From NCBI GenBank assembly GCA_964057225.1, contig OZ059895.1:9734001-9798000 (forward strand): DNA of 64,000 bases. Direction: 5' to 3'. The notes beneath the pieces were generated by a model, which was given only the letters and a program-made list of their open reading frames with translations, did not search any database and had not been told where the DNA came from. This document shows, piece after piece, positions 46,200-62,860 of the stretch. This stretch comes from Auanema rhodensis (lineage: Eukaryota; Nematoda; Chromadorea; Rhabditida; Rhabditidae). Within the stretch, counting starts at the first letter, position 1; each line of letters starts with the position of its first letter. The position numbers and the translations under genes were made by a program.

Positions 46200-49100
46200 G
46201 ATTGAATATCAGATATTTTCGCTTACGACCATACCACGTTGAAAGTACGCCATACAGCTGATTTTCAATTTTATCTTTTCCGTAACAAATGTTTTCAATT
46301 TTCAAGCACTTTTACTTAGATAGCTCAACCAAAGGAAAGCAAATTATCTTCAATTTTATTTCTATATTACAGTTATAAACCAGTAGGTAATGAAACCTTC
46401 ATCTTGAATTTACTGTTTCTATCTATTTCCTATCAAAACAAACATTGTTCAAACACTATGCAACTATGAAACCTTTTATAATTTATTGTATTTGGAGCTC
46501 ATAAAATTTGATATCATCGAGGGATCCAGATGGAACGTGGAAAATTACATAACTAACATGAAATTGGAAAAAAAAGTATAACAAGGATAAGTATGTTAAC
46601 GATTGAATATCAGATATTTTCGCTTACGACCATACCACGTTGAAAGTACGCCATACAGCTGATTTTCAATTTTATCTTTTCCGTAACAAATGTTTTCAAT
46701 TTTCAAGCACTTTTACTTAGATAGCTCAACCAAAGGAAAGCAAATTATCTTCAATTTTATTTCTATATTACAGTTATAAACCAGTAGGTAATGAAACCTT
46801 CATCTTGAATTTACTGTTTCTATCTATTTCCTATCAAAACAAACATTGTTCAAACACTATGTAACTATGAAAACTTTTTTAATTTATTGTATTTGGAGCT
46901 CATAAAATTTGATATCATCGAGGGATCCAGATGGAACGTGGAAAATTACATAACTAACATGAAATTGGAAAAAAAAGTATAACGAGGATAAGTATGTTAA
47001 CGATTGAATATCAGATATTTTCGCTTACGACCATACCACGTTGAAAGTATGCCATACAGCTGATTTTCAATTTTATCTTTTCCGTAACAAATGTTTTCAA
47101 TTTTCAAGCACTTTTACTTAGATAGCTCAACCAAAGGAAAGCAAATTATCTTCAATTTTATTTCTATATTGCAGTTATAAACCAGTAGATAATGAACCTT
47201 CATCTCGACTTTACTGTTTCTATCTATTTCCTATCGAAACAAACATTGTTTAAACACTATACAACTGTGAAACCTTTTTTAATTTATTGTATTTGTAGCT
47301 CATAAAATTTTATATCATCGAGGGATCCAGATGGAAGGTGGAAAATTACATAACTAACATGAAATTGGAAAAAAAACTATAACGGGGATAAGTATGTTAA
47401 CGATTGAATATCAGATATTTTCGCTTACGACCATACCACGTTGAAAGTACGCCATACAGCTGATTTTCAATTTTATCTCTTCCGTAACATATGTTTTCAA
47501 TTTTCAAGCAGTTTTACTTAAATAGCTCAACCAAAGGAGAGCAAATTATCTTCAATCTTATTTCTATATTACAGTTATAAACCAGTAGTTGTTGAACCTT
47601 CATCTTAACTTTACTGTTTCTATCTATTTCCTATCAAAACATCATTGTTTAAACACTATACAACTGTGAAACCTTTTTTAATTTATTGTATTTGGAGCTC
47701 ATAAAATTTTATATCATCGAGGGATCCAGATGGAAGGTGGAAAATTACATAACTAACATGAAATTGGAAAAAAAACTATAACGGGGATAAGTATGTTAAC
47801 GATTGAATATCAGATATTTTCGCTTACGACCATACCACGTTGAAAGTACGCCATACAGCTGATTTTCAATTTTATCTCTTCCGTAACATATGTTTTCAAT
47901 TTTCAAGCAGTTTTACTTAAATAGCTCAACCAAAGGAGAGCAAATTATCTTCAATTTTATTTCTATATTACAGTTATAAACCAGTAGGTAATGAAACCTT
48001 CATATTGAATTTACTGTTTCTATCTATTTCCTATTAAAACAAACATTGTTCAAACACTATGCAACTATGAAACCTTTTTTAGTTTATTGTATTTGGAGCT
48101 CATAAAATTTGATATCATCGAGGGATCCAGATGGAACGTGGAAAATTACATAACTAAAATGAAATTGGAAAAAAAAGTATAACAAGGATAAGTATGTTAA
48201 CGATTGAATATCAGATATTTTCGCTTACGACCATACCACGTTGAAAGTACGCCATACAGCTGATTTTCAATTTTATCTTTTCCGTAACAAATGTTTTCAA
48301 TTTTCAAGCACTTTTACTTAGATAGCTCAACCAAAGGAAAGCAAATTATTTTCAATCTCATTTCTATATTACAGTTATAAACCAGTAGGTAATGAAACCT
48401 TCATATTGAATTTACTGTTTCTATCCATTTCCTATTAAAACAAACATTGTTCAAACACTATGCAACTATGAAACCTTTTTTAGTTTATTGTATTTGGAGC
48501 TCATAAAATTTGATATCATCGAGGGATCCAGATGGAACGTGGAAAATTACATAACTAACATGAAATTGGAAAAAAAACTATAACGGGGATAAGTATGTTA
48601 ACGATTGAATATCAGATATTTTCGCTTACGACCATACCACGTTGAAAGTACGCCATACAGCTGATTTTCAATTTTATCTCTTCCGTAACATATGTTTTCA
48701 ATTTTCAAGCAGTTTTACTTAAATAGCTCAACCAAAGGAAAGCAAATTATTTTCAATCTCATTTCTATATTACAGTTATAAACCAGTAGTTGTTGAACCT
48801 TCATCTTAACTTTACTGTTTCTATCTATTTCCTATCGAAACAAACATTGTTCAAACACTATGCAACTATGAAACCTTTTTTAATTTATTGTATTTGGAGC
48901 TCATAAAATTTGATATCATTGAGGGATCCAGATGAAACGTGGAAAATTACATAACTAACATGAAATTGGAAAAAAAAGTATAACGAGGATAAGTAGGTAA
49001 ACCATTGAATATCAGATATTTTCGCTTACGACCATACCACGTTGAAAGTACGCCATACAGCTGATTTTCAATTTTATCTCTTCCGTAAGATTTGTTTTCA

Positions 49101-52100
49101 AATTTCAAGCAGTTTTACTTAAATAGTTCAACCAAAGGAGAGCAAATTATCTTCAATCTTATTCCCATATTACAGTTATAAACCAGTAGTTGTTGAACCT
49201 TCATCTTAACTTTACTGTTTCTATCTATTTCCTATCAAAACAAACATTGTTTAAACACTATGCAACTATGAAACCTTTTTTAATTTATTGTATTTGGAGC
49301 TCATAAGAATTGATATCATTGAGGGATCCAGATGAAACGTGGAAAGTTACATAACTAACATGAAATTGGAAAAAAAAACTATAACGGGGATAAGTATGTT
49401 AACGATTGAATATCAGATATTTTCGCTTACGACCATATCACGTTGAAAGTACGCCATACAGCTGATTTTCAATTTTATCTCTTCCGTAACATATGTTTTC
49501 AATTTTCAAGCAGTTTTACTTAGATAGCTCAACCAAAGGAAAGCAAATTATCTTTAATTTTATTTCTATATTACAGTTATAAACCAGTAGGTAATGAAAC
49601 CTTCATCTTGAATTTACTGTTTCTATCTATTTCCTATCAAAACAAACATTGTTTAAACACTATGCAACTATGAAACCTTTTTTAATTTATTGTATTTGGA
49701 GCTCATAAGAATTGATATCATTGAGGGATCCAGATGAAACGTGGAAAGTTACATAACTAACATGAAATTGGAAAAAAAAACTATAACGGGGATAAGTATG
49801 TTAACGATTGAATATCAGATATTTTCGCTTACGACCATATCACGTTGAAAGTACGCCATACAGCTGATTTTCAATTTTATCTCTTCCGTAACATATGTTT
49901 TCAATTTTCAAGCAGTTTTACTTAAATAGCTCAACCAAAGGAGAGCAAATTATCTTCAATTTTATTTTTATATTACAGTTATAAACCAGTAGGTAATGAA
50001 TCCTTCATCTTGAATTTACTGTTTCTATCTATTTCCTATCAAAACAAACATTGTTTAAACACTATGCAACTATGAAACCTTTTTTAATTTATTGTATTTG
50101 GAGCTCATAAAATTTGATATTATCGAGGGATCCAGATGGAACGTGGAAAATTACATTACTAACATGAAATTGGAAAAAAAAGTATAACAAGGATAAGTAT
50201 GTTAACGATTGAATATCAGATATTTTCGCTTACGACCATACCACGTTGAAAGTACGCCATACAGCTGATTTTCAATTTTATCTTTTCCGTAACAAATGTT
50301 TTCAATTTTCAAGCACTTTTACTTAGATAGCTCAACCAAAGGAAAGCAAATTATCTTCAATTTTATTTTTATATTACAGTTATAAACCAGTAGGTAATGA
50401 ATCCTTCATCTTGAATTTACTGTTTCTATCTATTTCCTATCAAAACAAACATTGTTCAAACACTATGCAACTATGAAACCTTTTTTAATTTATTGTATTT
50501 GGAGCTCATAAAATTTGATATCATCGAGGGATCCAGATGGAACGTGGAAAATTACATAACTAAAATGAAATTGGAAAAAAAAGTATAACAAGGATAAGTA
50601 TGTTAACGATTGAATATCAGATATTTTCGCTTACGACCATACCACGTTGAAAGTACGCCATACAGCTGATTTTCAATTTTATCTTTTCCGTAACAAATGT
50701 TTTCAATTTTCAAGCACTTTTACTTAGATAGCTCAACCAAAGGAAAGCAAATTATCTTCAATTTTATTTCTATATTACAGTTATAAACCAGTAGGTAATG
50801 AAACCTTCATCTTGAATTTACTGTTTCTATCTATTTCCTATCAAAACAAACATTGTTCAAACACTATGCAACTATGAAACCTTTTTTAATTTATTGTATT
50901 TGGAGCTCATAAAATTTGATATTATCGAGGGATCCAGCTGGAACGTGGAAAATTACATTACTAAAATGAAATTGGAAAAAAAAGTATAACAAGGATAAGT
51001 ATGTTAACGATTGAATATCAGATATTTTCGCTTACGACCATACCACGTTGAAAGTACGCCATACAGCTGATTTTCAATTTTATCTCTTCCGTAAGATTTG
51101 TTTTCAAATTTCAAGCAGTTTTACTTAAATAGTTCAACCAAAGGAGAGCAAATTATCTTCAATCTTATTCCCATATTACAGTTATAAACCAGTAGTTGTT
51201 GAACCTTCATCTTAACTTTACTGTTTCTATCTATTTCCTATCAAAACAAACATTGTTTAAACACTATGCAACTATGAAACCTTTTTTAATTTATTGTATT
51301 TGGAGCTCATAAGAATTGATATCATTGAGGGATCCAGATGAAACGTGGAAAGTTACATAACTAACATGAAATTGGAAAAAAAAACTATAACGGGGATAAG
51401 TATGTTAACGATTGAATATCAGATATTTTCGCTTACGACCATATCACGTTGAAAGTACGCCATACAGCTGATTTTCAATTTTATCTCTTCCGTAACATAT
51501 GTTTTCAATTTTCAAGCAGTTTTACTTAAATAGCTCAACCAAAGGAGAGCAAATTATCTTCAATCTTATTTCTATATTACAGTTATAAACCAGTAGTTGT
51601 TGAACCTTCATCTTAACTTTACTGTTTCTATCTATTTCCTATCAAAACAAACATTGTTTAAACACTATGCAACTATGAAACCTTTTTTAATTTATTCTAT
51701 TTGGAGCTCATAAAATTTGATATCATTGAGGGATCCAGATGAAACGTGGAAAATTACATAACTAACATGAAATTGGAAAAAAAAGTATAACGAGGATAAG
51801 TAGGTAAACCATTGAATATCAGATATTTTCGCTTACGACCATACCACGTTGAAAGTACGCCATACAGCTGATTTTCAATTTTATCTTTTCCGTAACAAAT
51901 GTTTTCAATTTTCAAGCACTTTTACTTAGATAGCTCAACCAAAGGAAAGCAAATTATCTTCAATTTTATTTCTATATTACAGTTATAAACCAGTAGGTAA
52001 TGAATCCTTCATCTTGAATTTACTGTTTCTATCTATTTCCTATCAAAACAAACATTGTTCAAACACTATGCAACTATGAAACCTTTTTTAATTTATTGTA

Positions 52101-55100
52101 TTTGGAGCTCATAAAATTTGATATCATCGAGGGATCCAGATGGAACGTGGAAAATTACATAACTAAAATGAAATTGGAAAAAAAAGTATAACAAGGATAA
52201 GTATGTTAACGATTGAATATCAGATATTTTCGCTTACGACCATACCACGTTGAAAGTACGCCATACAGCTGATTTTCAATTTTATCTTTTCCGTAACAAA
52301 TGTTTTCAATTTTCAAGCACTTTTACTTAGATAGCTCAACCAAAGGAAAGCAAATTATTTTCAATTTTATTTCTATATTACAGTTATAAACCAGTAGGTA
52401 ATGAAACCTTCATCTTGAATTTACTGTTTCTATCTATTTCCTATCAAAACAAACATTGTTCAAACACTATGCAACTATGAAACCTTTTTTAATTTATTGT
52501 ATTTGGAGCTCATAAAATTTGATATTATCGAGGGATCCAGCTGGAACGTGGAAAATTACATTACTAACATGAAATTGGAAAAAAAAGTATAACAAGGATA
52601 AGTATGTTAACGATTGAATATCAGATATTTTCGCTTACGACCATACCACGTTGAAAGTACGCCATACAGCTGATTTTCAATTTTATCTTTTCCGTAACAA
52701 ATGTTTTCAATTTTCAAGCACTTTTACTTAGATAGCTCAACCAAAGGAAAGCAAATTATCTTCAATTTTATTTTTATATTACAGTTATAAACCAGTAGGT
52801 AATGAATCCTTCATCTTGAATTTACTGTTTCTATCTATTTCCTATCAAAACAAACATTGTTCAAACACTATGCAACTATGAAACCTTTTTTAATTTATTG
52901 TATTTGGAGCTCATAAAATTTGATATCATCGAGGGATCCAGATGGAACGTGGAAAATTACATAACTAAAATGAAATTGGAAAAAAAAGTATAACAAGGAT
53001 AAGTATGTTAACGATTGAATATCAGATATTTTCGCTTACGACCATACCACGTTGAAAGTACGCCATACAGCTGATTTTCAATTTTATCTTTTCCGTAACA
53101 AATGTTTTCAATTTTCAAGCACTTTTACTTAGATAGCTCAACCAAAGGAAAGCAAATTATCTTCAATTTTATTTCTATATTACAGTTATAAACCAGTAGG
53201 TAATGAAACCTTCATCTTGAATTTACTGTTTCTATCTATTTCCTATCAAAACAAACATTGTTCAAACACTATGCAACTATGAAACCTTTTATAATTTATT
53301 GTATTTGGAGCTCATAAAATTTGATATCATCGAGGGATCCAGATGGAACGTGGAAAATTACATAACTAACATGAAATTGGAAAAAAAAGTATAACAAGGA
53401 TAAGTATGTTAACGATTGAATATCAGATATTTTCGCTTACGACCATACCACGTTGAAAGTACGCCATACAGCTGATTTTCAATTTTATCTTTTCCGTAAC
53501 AAATGTTTTCAATTTTCAAGCACTTTTACTTAGATAGCTCAACCAAAGGAAAGCAAATTATCTTCAATTTTATTTCTATATTACAGTTATAAACCAGTAG
53601 GTAATGAAACCTTCATCTTGAATTTACTGTTTCTATCTATTTCCTATCAAAACAAACATTGTTCAAACACTATGTAACTATGAAAACTTTTTTAATTTAT
53701 TGTATTTGGAGCTCATAAAATTTGATATCATCGAGGGATCCAGATGGAACGTGGAAAATTACATAACTAACATGAAATTGGAAAAAAAAGTATAACGAGG
53801 ATAAGTATGTTAACGATTGAATATCAGATATTTTCGCTTACGACCATACCACGTTGAAAGTATGCCATACAGCTGATTTTCAATTTTATCTTTTCCGTAA
53901 CAAATGTTTTCAATTTTCAAGCACTTTTACTTAGATAGCTCAACCAAAGGAAAGCAAATTATCTTCAATTTTATTTCTATATTACAGTTATAAACCAGTA
54001 GATAATGAACCTTCATCTCGACTTTACTGTTTCTATCTATTTCCTATCGAAACAAACATTGTTTAAACACTATACAACTGTGAAACCTTTTTTAATTTAT
54101 TGTATTTGTAGCTCATAAAATTTTATATCATCGAGGGATCCAGATGGAAGGTGGAAAATTACATAACTAACATGAAATTGGAAAAAAAACTATAACGGGG
54201 ATAAGTATGTTAACGATTGAATATCAGATATTTTCGCTTACGACCATACCACGTTGAAAGTACGCCATACAGCTGATTTTCAATTTTATCTCTTCCGTAA
54301 CATATGTTTTCAATTTTCAAGCAGTTTTACTTAAATAGCTCAACCAAAGGAGAGCAAATTATCTTCAATCTTATTTCTATATTACAGTTATAAACCAGTA
54401 GTTGTTGAACCTTCATCTTAACTTTACTGTTTCTATCTATTTCCTATCAAAACATCATTGTTTAAACACTATACAACTGTGAAACCTTTTTTAATTTATT
54501 GTATTTGGAGCTCATAAAATTTTATATCATCGAGGGATCCAGATGGAAGGTGGAAAATTACATAACTAACATGAAATTGGAAAAAAAACTATAACGGGGA
54601 TAAGTATGTTAACGATTGAATATCAGATATTTTCGCTTACGACCATACCACGTTGAAAGTACGCCATACAGCTGATTTTCAATTTTATCTCTTCCGTAAC
54701 ATATGTTTTCAATTTTCAAGCAGTTTTACTTAAATAGCTCAACCAAAGGAGAGCAAATTATCTTCAATTTTATTTCTATATTACAGTTATAAACCAGTAG
54801 GTAATGAAACCTTCATATTGAATTTACTGTTTCTATCTATTTCCTATTAAAACAAACATTGTTTAAACACTATACAACTGTGAAACCTTTTTTAATTTAT
54901 TGTATTTGTAGCTCATAAAATTTTATATCATCGAGGGATCCAGATGGAAGGTGGAAAATTACATAACTAACATGAAATTGGAAAAAAAACTATAACGGGG
55001 ATAAGTATGTTAACGATTGAATATCAGATATTTTGGCTTACGACCATACCACGTTGAAAGTACGCCATACAGCTGATTTTCAATTTTATCTCTTCCGTAA

Positions 55101-55660
55101 CATATGTTTTCAATTTTCAAGCAGTTTTACTTAAATAGCTCAACCAAAGGAGAGTAAATTATCTTCAATCTTATTTCTATATTACAGTTATAAACCAGTA
55201 GTTGTTGAACCTTCATCTTAACTTTACTGTTTCTATCTATTTCCTATCAAAACATCATTGTTTAAACACTATACAACTGTGAAACCTTTTTTAATTTATT
55301 GTATTTGGAGCTCATAAAATTTTATATCATCGAGGGATCCAGATGGAAGGTGGAAAATTACATAACTAACATGAAATTGGAAAAAAAACTATAACGGGGA
55401 TAAGTATGTTAACGATTGAATATCAGATATTTTCGCTTACGACCATACCACGTTGAAAGTACGCCATACAGCTGATTTTCAATTTTATCTCTTCCGTAAC
55501 ATATGTTTTCAATTTTCAAGCAGTTTTACTTAAATAGCTCAACCAAAGGAGAGCAAATTATCTTCAATTTTATTTCTATATTACAGTTATAAACCAGTAG
55601 GTAATGAAACCTTCATATTGAATTTACTGTTTCTATCTATTTCCTATTAAAACAAACATT
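46200..55660. repeat. Higher-order duplication, offset about 6,813 bp (17 monomers)
   Basis: CCTTTTATAATTTATTG (46471/53284) and AAGTATGCCATACAG (47048/53861) share the same offset, and the surrounding monomer order matches over about 46.2-48.0 and 53.0-54.85 kb. A further tandem copy of about 800 bp follows at 54.85-55.65 kb. Confidence 0.75.
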
Positions 55661-56199
55661 GTTCAAACACTATGCAACTATGAAACCTTTTTTAGTTTAT
55701 TGTATTTGGAGCTCATAAAATTTGATATCATCGAGGGATCCAGATGGAACGTGGAAAATTACATTACTAACATGAAATTGGAAAAAAAAGTATAACAAGG
55801 ATAAGTATGTTAACGATTGAATATCAGATATTTTCGCTTACGACCATACCACGTTGAAAGTACGCCATACAGCTGATTTTCAATTTTATCTTTTCCGTAA
55901 CAAATGTTTTCAATTTTCGAGCACTTTTACTTAGATAGCTCAACCAAAGGAAAGCAAATTATCTTCAATTTTATTTTTATATTACAGTTATAAACCAGTA
56001 GGTAATGAATCCTTCATCTTGAATTTACTGTTTCTATCTATTTCCTATCAAAACAAACATTGTTCAAACACTATGCAACTATGAAACCTTTTTTAATTTA
56101 TTGTATTTGGAGCTCATAAAATTTGATATCATCGAGGGATCCAGATGGAACGTGGAAAATTACATAACTAAAATGAAATTGGAAAAAAAAGTATAACAA

Positions 56200-58600
56200 G
56201 GATAAGTATGTTAACGATTGAATATCAGATATTTTCGCTTACGACCATACCACGTTGAAAGTACGCCATACAGCTGATTTTCAATTTTACATTTTCCGTA
56301 ACAAATGTTTTCACTTTTCAAGCACATTTACTTAGATAGCTCAACCAAAGGAAAGCAAATTATCTTCAATTTTATTTCTATATTACAGTTATAAACCAGT
56401 AGGTAATGAAACCTCCATCTTGAATTTACTGTTTCTATCTATTTCCTATCAAAACAAACATTGTTCAAACACTATGCAACTATGAAACCTTTTTTAATTT
56501 ATTGTATTTGGAGCTCATAAAATTTGATATTATCGAGGGATCCAGCTGGAACGTGGAAAATTACATTACTAACATGAAATTGGAAAAAAAAGTATAACAA
56601 GGATAAGTATGTTAACGATTGAATATCAGATATTTTCGCTTACGACCATACCACGTTGAAAGTACGCCATACAGCTGATTTTCAATTTTATCTTTTCCGT
56701 AACAAATGTTTTCAATTTTCAAGCACTTTTACTTAGATAGCTCAACCAAAGGAAAGCAAATTATCTTCAATTTTATTTTTATATTACAGTTATAAACCAG
56801 TAGGTAATGAATCCTTCATCTTGAATTTACTGTTTCTATCTATTTCCTATCAAAACAAACATTGTTCAAACACTATGCAACTATGAAACCTTTTTTAATT
56901 TATTGTATTTGGAGCTCATAAAATTTGATATCATCGAGGGATCCAGATGGAACGTGGAAAATTACATAACTAAAATGAAATTGGAAAAAAAAGTATAACA
57001 AGGATAAGTATGTTAACGATTGAATATCAGATATTTTCGCTTACGACCATACCACGTTGAAAGTACGCCATACAGCTGATTTTCAATTTTATCTTTTCCG
57101 TAACAAATGTTTTCAATTTTCAAGCACTTTTACTTAGATAGCTCAACCAAAGGAAAGCAAATTATCTTCAATTTTATTTCTATATTACAGTTATAAACCA
57201 GTAGGTAATAAAACCTTCATCTTGAATTTACTGTTTCTATCTATTTCCTATCAAAACAAACATTGTTCAAACACTATGCAACTATGAAACCTTTTTTAAT
57301 TTATTGTATTTGGAGCTCATAAAATTTGATATCATCGAGGGATCCAGATGGAACGTGGAAAATTACATAACTAAAATGAAATTGGAAAAAAAAGTATAAC
57401 AAGGATAAGTATGTTAACGATTGAATATCAGATATTTTCGCTTACGACCATACCACGTTGAAAGTACGCCATACAGCTGATTTTCAATTTTACATTTTCC
57501 GTAACAAATGTTTTCACTTTTCAAGCACTTTTACTTAGATAGCTCAACCAAAGGAAAGCAAATTATCTTCAATTTTATTTCTATATTACAGTTATAAACC
57601 AGTAGGTAATGAAACCTCCATCTTGAATTTACTGTTTCTATCTATTTCCTATCAAAACAAACATTGTTCAAACACTATGCAACTATGAAACCTTTTTTAA
57701 TTTATTGTATTTGGAGCTCATAAAATTTGATATTATCGAGGGATCCAGCTGGAACGTGGAAAATTACATTACTAACATGAAATTGGAAAAAAAAGTATAA
57801 CAAGGATAAGTATGTTAACGATTGAATATCAGATATTTTCGCTTACGACCATACCACGTTGAAAGTACGCCATACAGCTGATTTTCAATTTTATCTTTTC
57901 CGTAACAAATGTTTTCAATTTTCAAGCACTTTTACTTAGATAGCTCAACCAAAGGAAAGCAAATTATCTTCAATTTTATTTTTATATTACAGTTATAAAC
58001 CAGTAGGTAATGAATCCTTCATCTTGAATTTACTGTTTCTATCTATTTCCTATCAAAACAAACATTGTTCAAACACTATGCAACTATGAAACCTTTTTTA
58101 ATTTATTGTATTTGGAGCTCATAAAATTTGATATCATCGAGGGATCCAGATGGAACGTGGAAAATTACATAACTAAAATGAAATTGGAAAAAAAAGTATA
58201 ACAAGGATAAGTATGTTAACGATTGAATATCAGATATTTTCGCTTACGACCATACCACGTTGAAAGTACGCCATACAGCTGATTTTCAATTTTATCTTTT
58301 CCGTAACAAATGTTTTCAATTTTCAAGCACTTTTACTTAGATAGCTCAACCAAAGGAAAGCAAATTATCTTCAATTTTATTTCTATATTACAGTTATAAA
58401 CCAGTAGGTAATAAAACCTTCATCTTGAATTTACTGTTTCTATCTATTTCCTATCAAAACAAACATTGTTCAAACACTATGCAACTATGAAACCTTTTTT
58501 AATTTATTGTATTTGGAGCTCATAAAATTTGATATCATCGAGGGATCCAGATGGAACGTGGAAAATTACATAACTAACATGAAATTGGAAAAAAAAGTAT
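56200..58600. repeat. Tandem three-monomer duplication, offset about 1,202 bp
   Basis: TTTTACATTTTCCG (about 56287/57489) and ACCTCCATCTTG (about 56413/57615) recur at the same offset with matching neighbours. Confidence 0.72.
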
Positions 58601-61049
58601 AACAAGGATAAGTATGTTAACGATTGAATATCAGATATTTTCGCTTACGACCATACCACGTTGAAAGTACGCCATACAGCTGATTTTCAATTTTATCTTT
58701 TCCGTAACAAATGTTTTCAATTTTCAAGCACTTTTACTTAGATAGCTCAACCGAAGGAAAGCAAATTATCTTCAATTTTATTTCTATATTACAGTTATAA
58801 ACCAGTAGGTAATGAATCCTTCATCTTGAATTTACTGTTTCTATCTATTTCCTATCAGAACAAACATTGTTCAAACACTATGCAACTATGAAACCTTTTT
58901 TAATTTATTGTATTTGGAGCTCATAAAATTTGATATCATCGAGGGATCCAGATGGAACGTGGAAAATTACATAACTAAAATGAAATTGGAAAAAAAAGTA
59001 TAACAAGGATAAGTATGTTAACGATTGAATATCAGATATTTTCGCTTACGACCATACCACGTTGAAAGTACGCCATACAGCTGATTTTCAATTTTATCTT
59101 TTCCGTAACAAATGTTTTCAATTTTCAAGCACTTTTACTTAGATAGCTCAACCAAAGGAAAGCAAATTATCTTCAATTTTATTTCTATATTACAGTTATA
59201 AACCAGTAGGTAATGAAACCTTCATCTTGAATTTACTGTTTCTATCTATTTCCTATCAAAACAAACATTGTTCAAACACTATGCAACTATGAAACCTTTT
59301 TTAATTTATTGTATTTGGAGCTCATAAAATTTGATATCATCGAGGGATCCAGATGGAACGTGGAAAATTACATAACTAAAATGAAATTGGAAAAAAAAGT
59401 ATAACAAGGATAAGTATGTTAACGATTGAATATCAGATATTTTCGCTTACGACCATACCACGTTGAAAGTACGCCATACAGCTGATTTTCAATTTTACAT
59501 TTTCCGTAACAAATGTTTTCACTTTTCAAGCACTTTTACTTAGATAGCTCAACCAAAGGAAAGCAAATTATCTTCAATTTTATTTCTATATTACAGTTAT
59601 AAACCAGTAGGTAATGAAACCTTCATATTGAGTTTACTGTTTCTATCTATTTCCTATTAAAACAAACATTGTTCAAACACTATGCAACTATGAAACCTTT
59701 TTTAGTTTATTGTATTTGGAGCTCATAAAATTTGATATCATCGAGGGATCCAGATGGAACATGGAAAATTACATAACTAAAATGAAATTGGAAAAAAAAG
59801 TATAACAAGGATAAGTATGTTAACGATTGAATATCAGATATTTTCGCTTACGACCATACCACGTTGAAAGTACGCCATACAGCTGATTTTCAATTTTATC
59901 TTTTCCGTAACAAATGTTTTCAATTTTCAAGCACTTTTACTTAGATAGCTCAACCAAAGGAAAGCAAATTATCTTCAATTTTATTTCTATATTACAGTTA
60001 TAAACCAGTAGGTAATGAAACCTTCATCTTGAATTTACTGTTTCTATCTATTTCCTATCAAAACAAACATTGTTCAAACACTATGCAACTATGAAACCTT
60101 TTTTAATTTATTGTATTTGGAGCTCATAAAATTTGATATTATCGAGGGATCCAGATGGAACGTGGAAAATTACATTACTAACATGAAATTGGAAAAAAAG
60201 TATAACAAGGATAAGTATGTTAACGATTGAATATCAGATATTTTCGCTTACGACCATACCACGTTGAAAGAACGCCATACAGCTGATTTTCAATTTTATC
60301 TTTTCCGTAACAAATGTTTTCAATTTTCAAGCACTTTTACTTAGATAGCTCAACCAAAGGAAAGCAAATTATCTTCAATTTTATTTCTATATTACAGTTA
60401 TAAACCAGTAGGTAATGAAACCTTCATCTTGAATTTACTGTTTCTATCTATTTCCTATCAAAACAAACATTGTTCAAACACTATGCAACTATGAAAACTT
60501 TTTTAATTTATTGTATTTGGAGCTCATAAAATTTGATATCATTGAGGGATCCAGATGAAACGTGGAAAATTACATTACTAACATGAAATTGGAAAAAAAA
60601 GTATAACAAGGATAAGTATGTTAACGATTGAATATCAGATATTTTCGCTTACGACCATACCACGTTGAAAGTACGCCATACAGCTGATTTTCAATTTTAT
60701 CTTTTCCGTAACAAATGTTTTCAATTTTCAAGCACTTTTACTTAGATAGCTCAACCAAAGGAAAGCAAATTATCTTCAATTTTATTTCTATATTACAGTT
60801 ATAAACCAGTAGATAATGAACCTTCATCTCGACTTTACTGTTTCTATCTATTTCCTATCGAAACAAACATTGTTTAAACACTATACAACTGTGAAACCTT
60901 TTTTAATTTATTGTATTTGTAGCTCATAAAATTTTATATCATCGAGGGATCCAGATGGAAGGTGGAAAATTACATAACTAACATGAAATTGGAAAAAAAA
61001 CTATAACGGGGATAAGTATGTTAACGATTGAATATCAGATATTTTCGCT

Positions 61050-62860
61050 TACGACCATACCACGTTGAAAGTACGCCATACAGCTGATTTTCAATTTTAT
61101 CTCTTCCGTAACATATGTTTTCAATTTTCAAGCAGTTTTACTTAAATAGCTCAACCAAAGGAGAGCAAATTATCTTCAATCTTATTTCTATATTACAGTT
61201 ATAAACCAGTAGTTGTTGAACCTTCATCTTAACTTTACTGTTTCTATCTATTTCCTATCGAAACAAACATTGTTCAAACACTATGCAACTATGAAACCTT
61301 TTTTAATTTATTGTATTTGGAGCTCATAAAATTTGATATCATTGAGGGATCCAGATGAAACGTGGAAAATTACATAACTAACATGAAATTGGAAAAAAAA
61401 GTATAACGAGGATAAGTAGGTAAACCATTGAATATCAGATATTTTCGCTTACGACCATACCACGTTGAAAGTACGCCATACAGCTGATATTCAATTTTAT
61501 CTCTTCCGTAACAAATGTTTTCAATTTTCAAGCAGTTTTACTTAAATAGCTCAACCAAAGGAGAGCAAATTATCTTCAATCTTATTTCTATATTACAGTT
61601 ATAAACCAGTAGTTGTTGAACCTTCATCTTAACTTTACTGTTTCTATCTATTTCCTATCGAAACAAACATTGTTCAAACACCATGCAACTATAAAACCTT
61701 TTTTAATTTATTGTATTTGGAGCTCATAAAATTTGATATCATTGAGGGATCCAGATGAAACGTGGAAAATTACATAACTAACATGAAATTTGAAAAAAAA
61801 CTATAACGGGGATAAGTATGTTAACGATTGAATATCAGATATTTTCGCTTACGACCATACCACGTTGAAAGTACGCCATACAGCTGATTTTCAATTTTAT
61901 CTCTTCCGTAACATATGTTTCCAATTTTCAAGCAGTTTTACTTAAATAGCTCAACCAAAGGAAAGCAAATTATCTTCAATCTCATTTCTATATTACAGTT
62001 ATAAACCAGTAGTTGTTGAACCTTCATCTTAACTTTACTGTTTCTATCTATTTCCTATCGAAACAAACATTGTTCAAACACTATGCAACTATGAAACCTT
62101 TTTTAATTTATTGTATTTGGAGCTCATAAAATTTGATATCATTGAGGGATCCAGATGAAACGTGGAAAATTACATAACTAACATGAAATTGGAAAAAAAA
62201 GTATAACGAGGATAAGTAGGTAAACCATTGAATATCAGATATTTTCGCTTACGACCATACCACGTTGAAAGTACGCCATACAGCTGATATTCAATTTTAT
62301 CTCTTCCGTAACAAATGTTTTCAATTTTCAAGCAGTTTTACTTAAATAGCTCAACCAAAGGAGAGCAAATTATCTTCAATCTTATTTCTATATTACAGTT
62401 ATAAACCAGTAGTTGTTGAACCTTCATCTTAACTTTACTGTTTCTATCTATTTCCTATCGAAACAAACATTGTTCAAACACCATGCAACTATAAAACCTT
62501 TTTTAATTTATTGTATTTGGAGCTCATAAAATTTGATATCATTGAGGGATCCAGATGAAACGTGGAAAATTACATAACTAACATGAAATTTGAAAAAAAA
62601 CTATAACGGGGATAAGTATGTTAACGATTGAATATCAGATATTTTCGCTTACGACCATACCACGTTGAAAGTACGCCATACAGCTGATTTTCAATTTTAT
62701 CTCTTCCGTAACATATGTTTCCAATTTTCAAGCAGTTTTACTTAAATAGCTCAACCAAAGGAAAGCAAATTATCTTCAATCTCATTTCTATATTACAGTT
62801 ATAAACCAGTAGTTGTTGAACCTTCATCTTAACTTTACTGTTTCTATCTATTTCCTATCG
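61050..62860. repeat. Tandem two-monomer duplication, offset 800 bp
   Basis: CAGCTGATATTC (61481/62281), CCATGCAACTATAAAACC (61681/62481) and TGTTTCCAATTTTC (about 61917/62717) recur at exactly 800 bp, showing a recent dimer-level amplification. Confidence 0.8.
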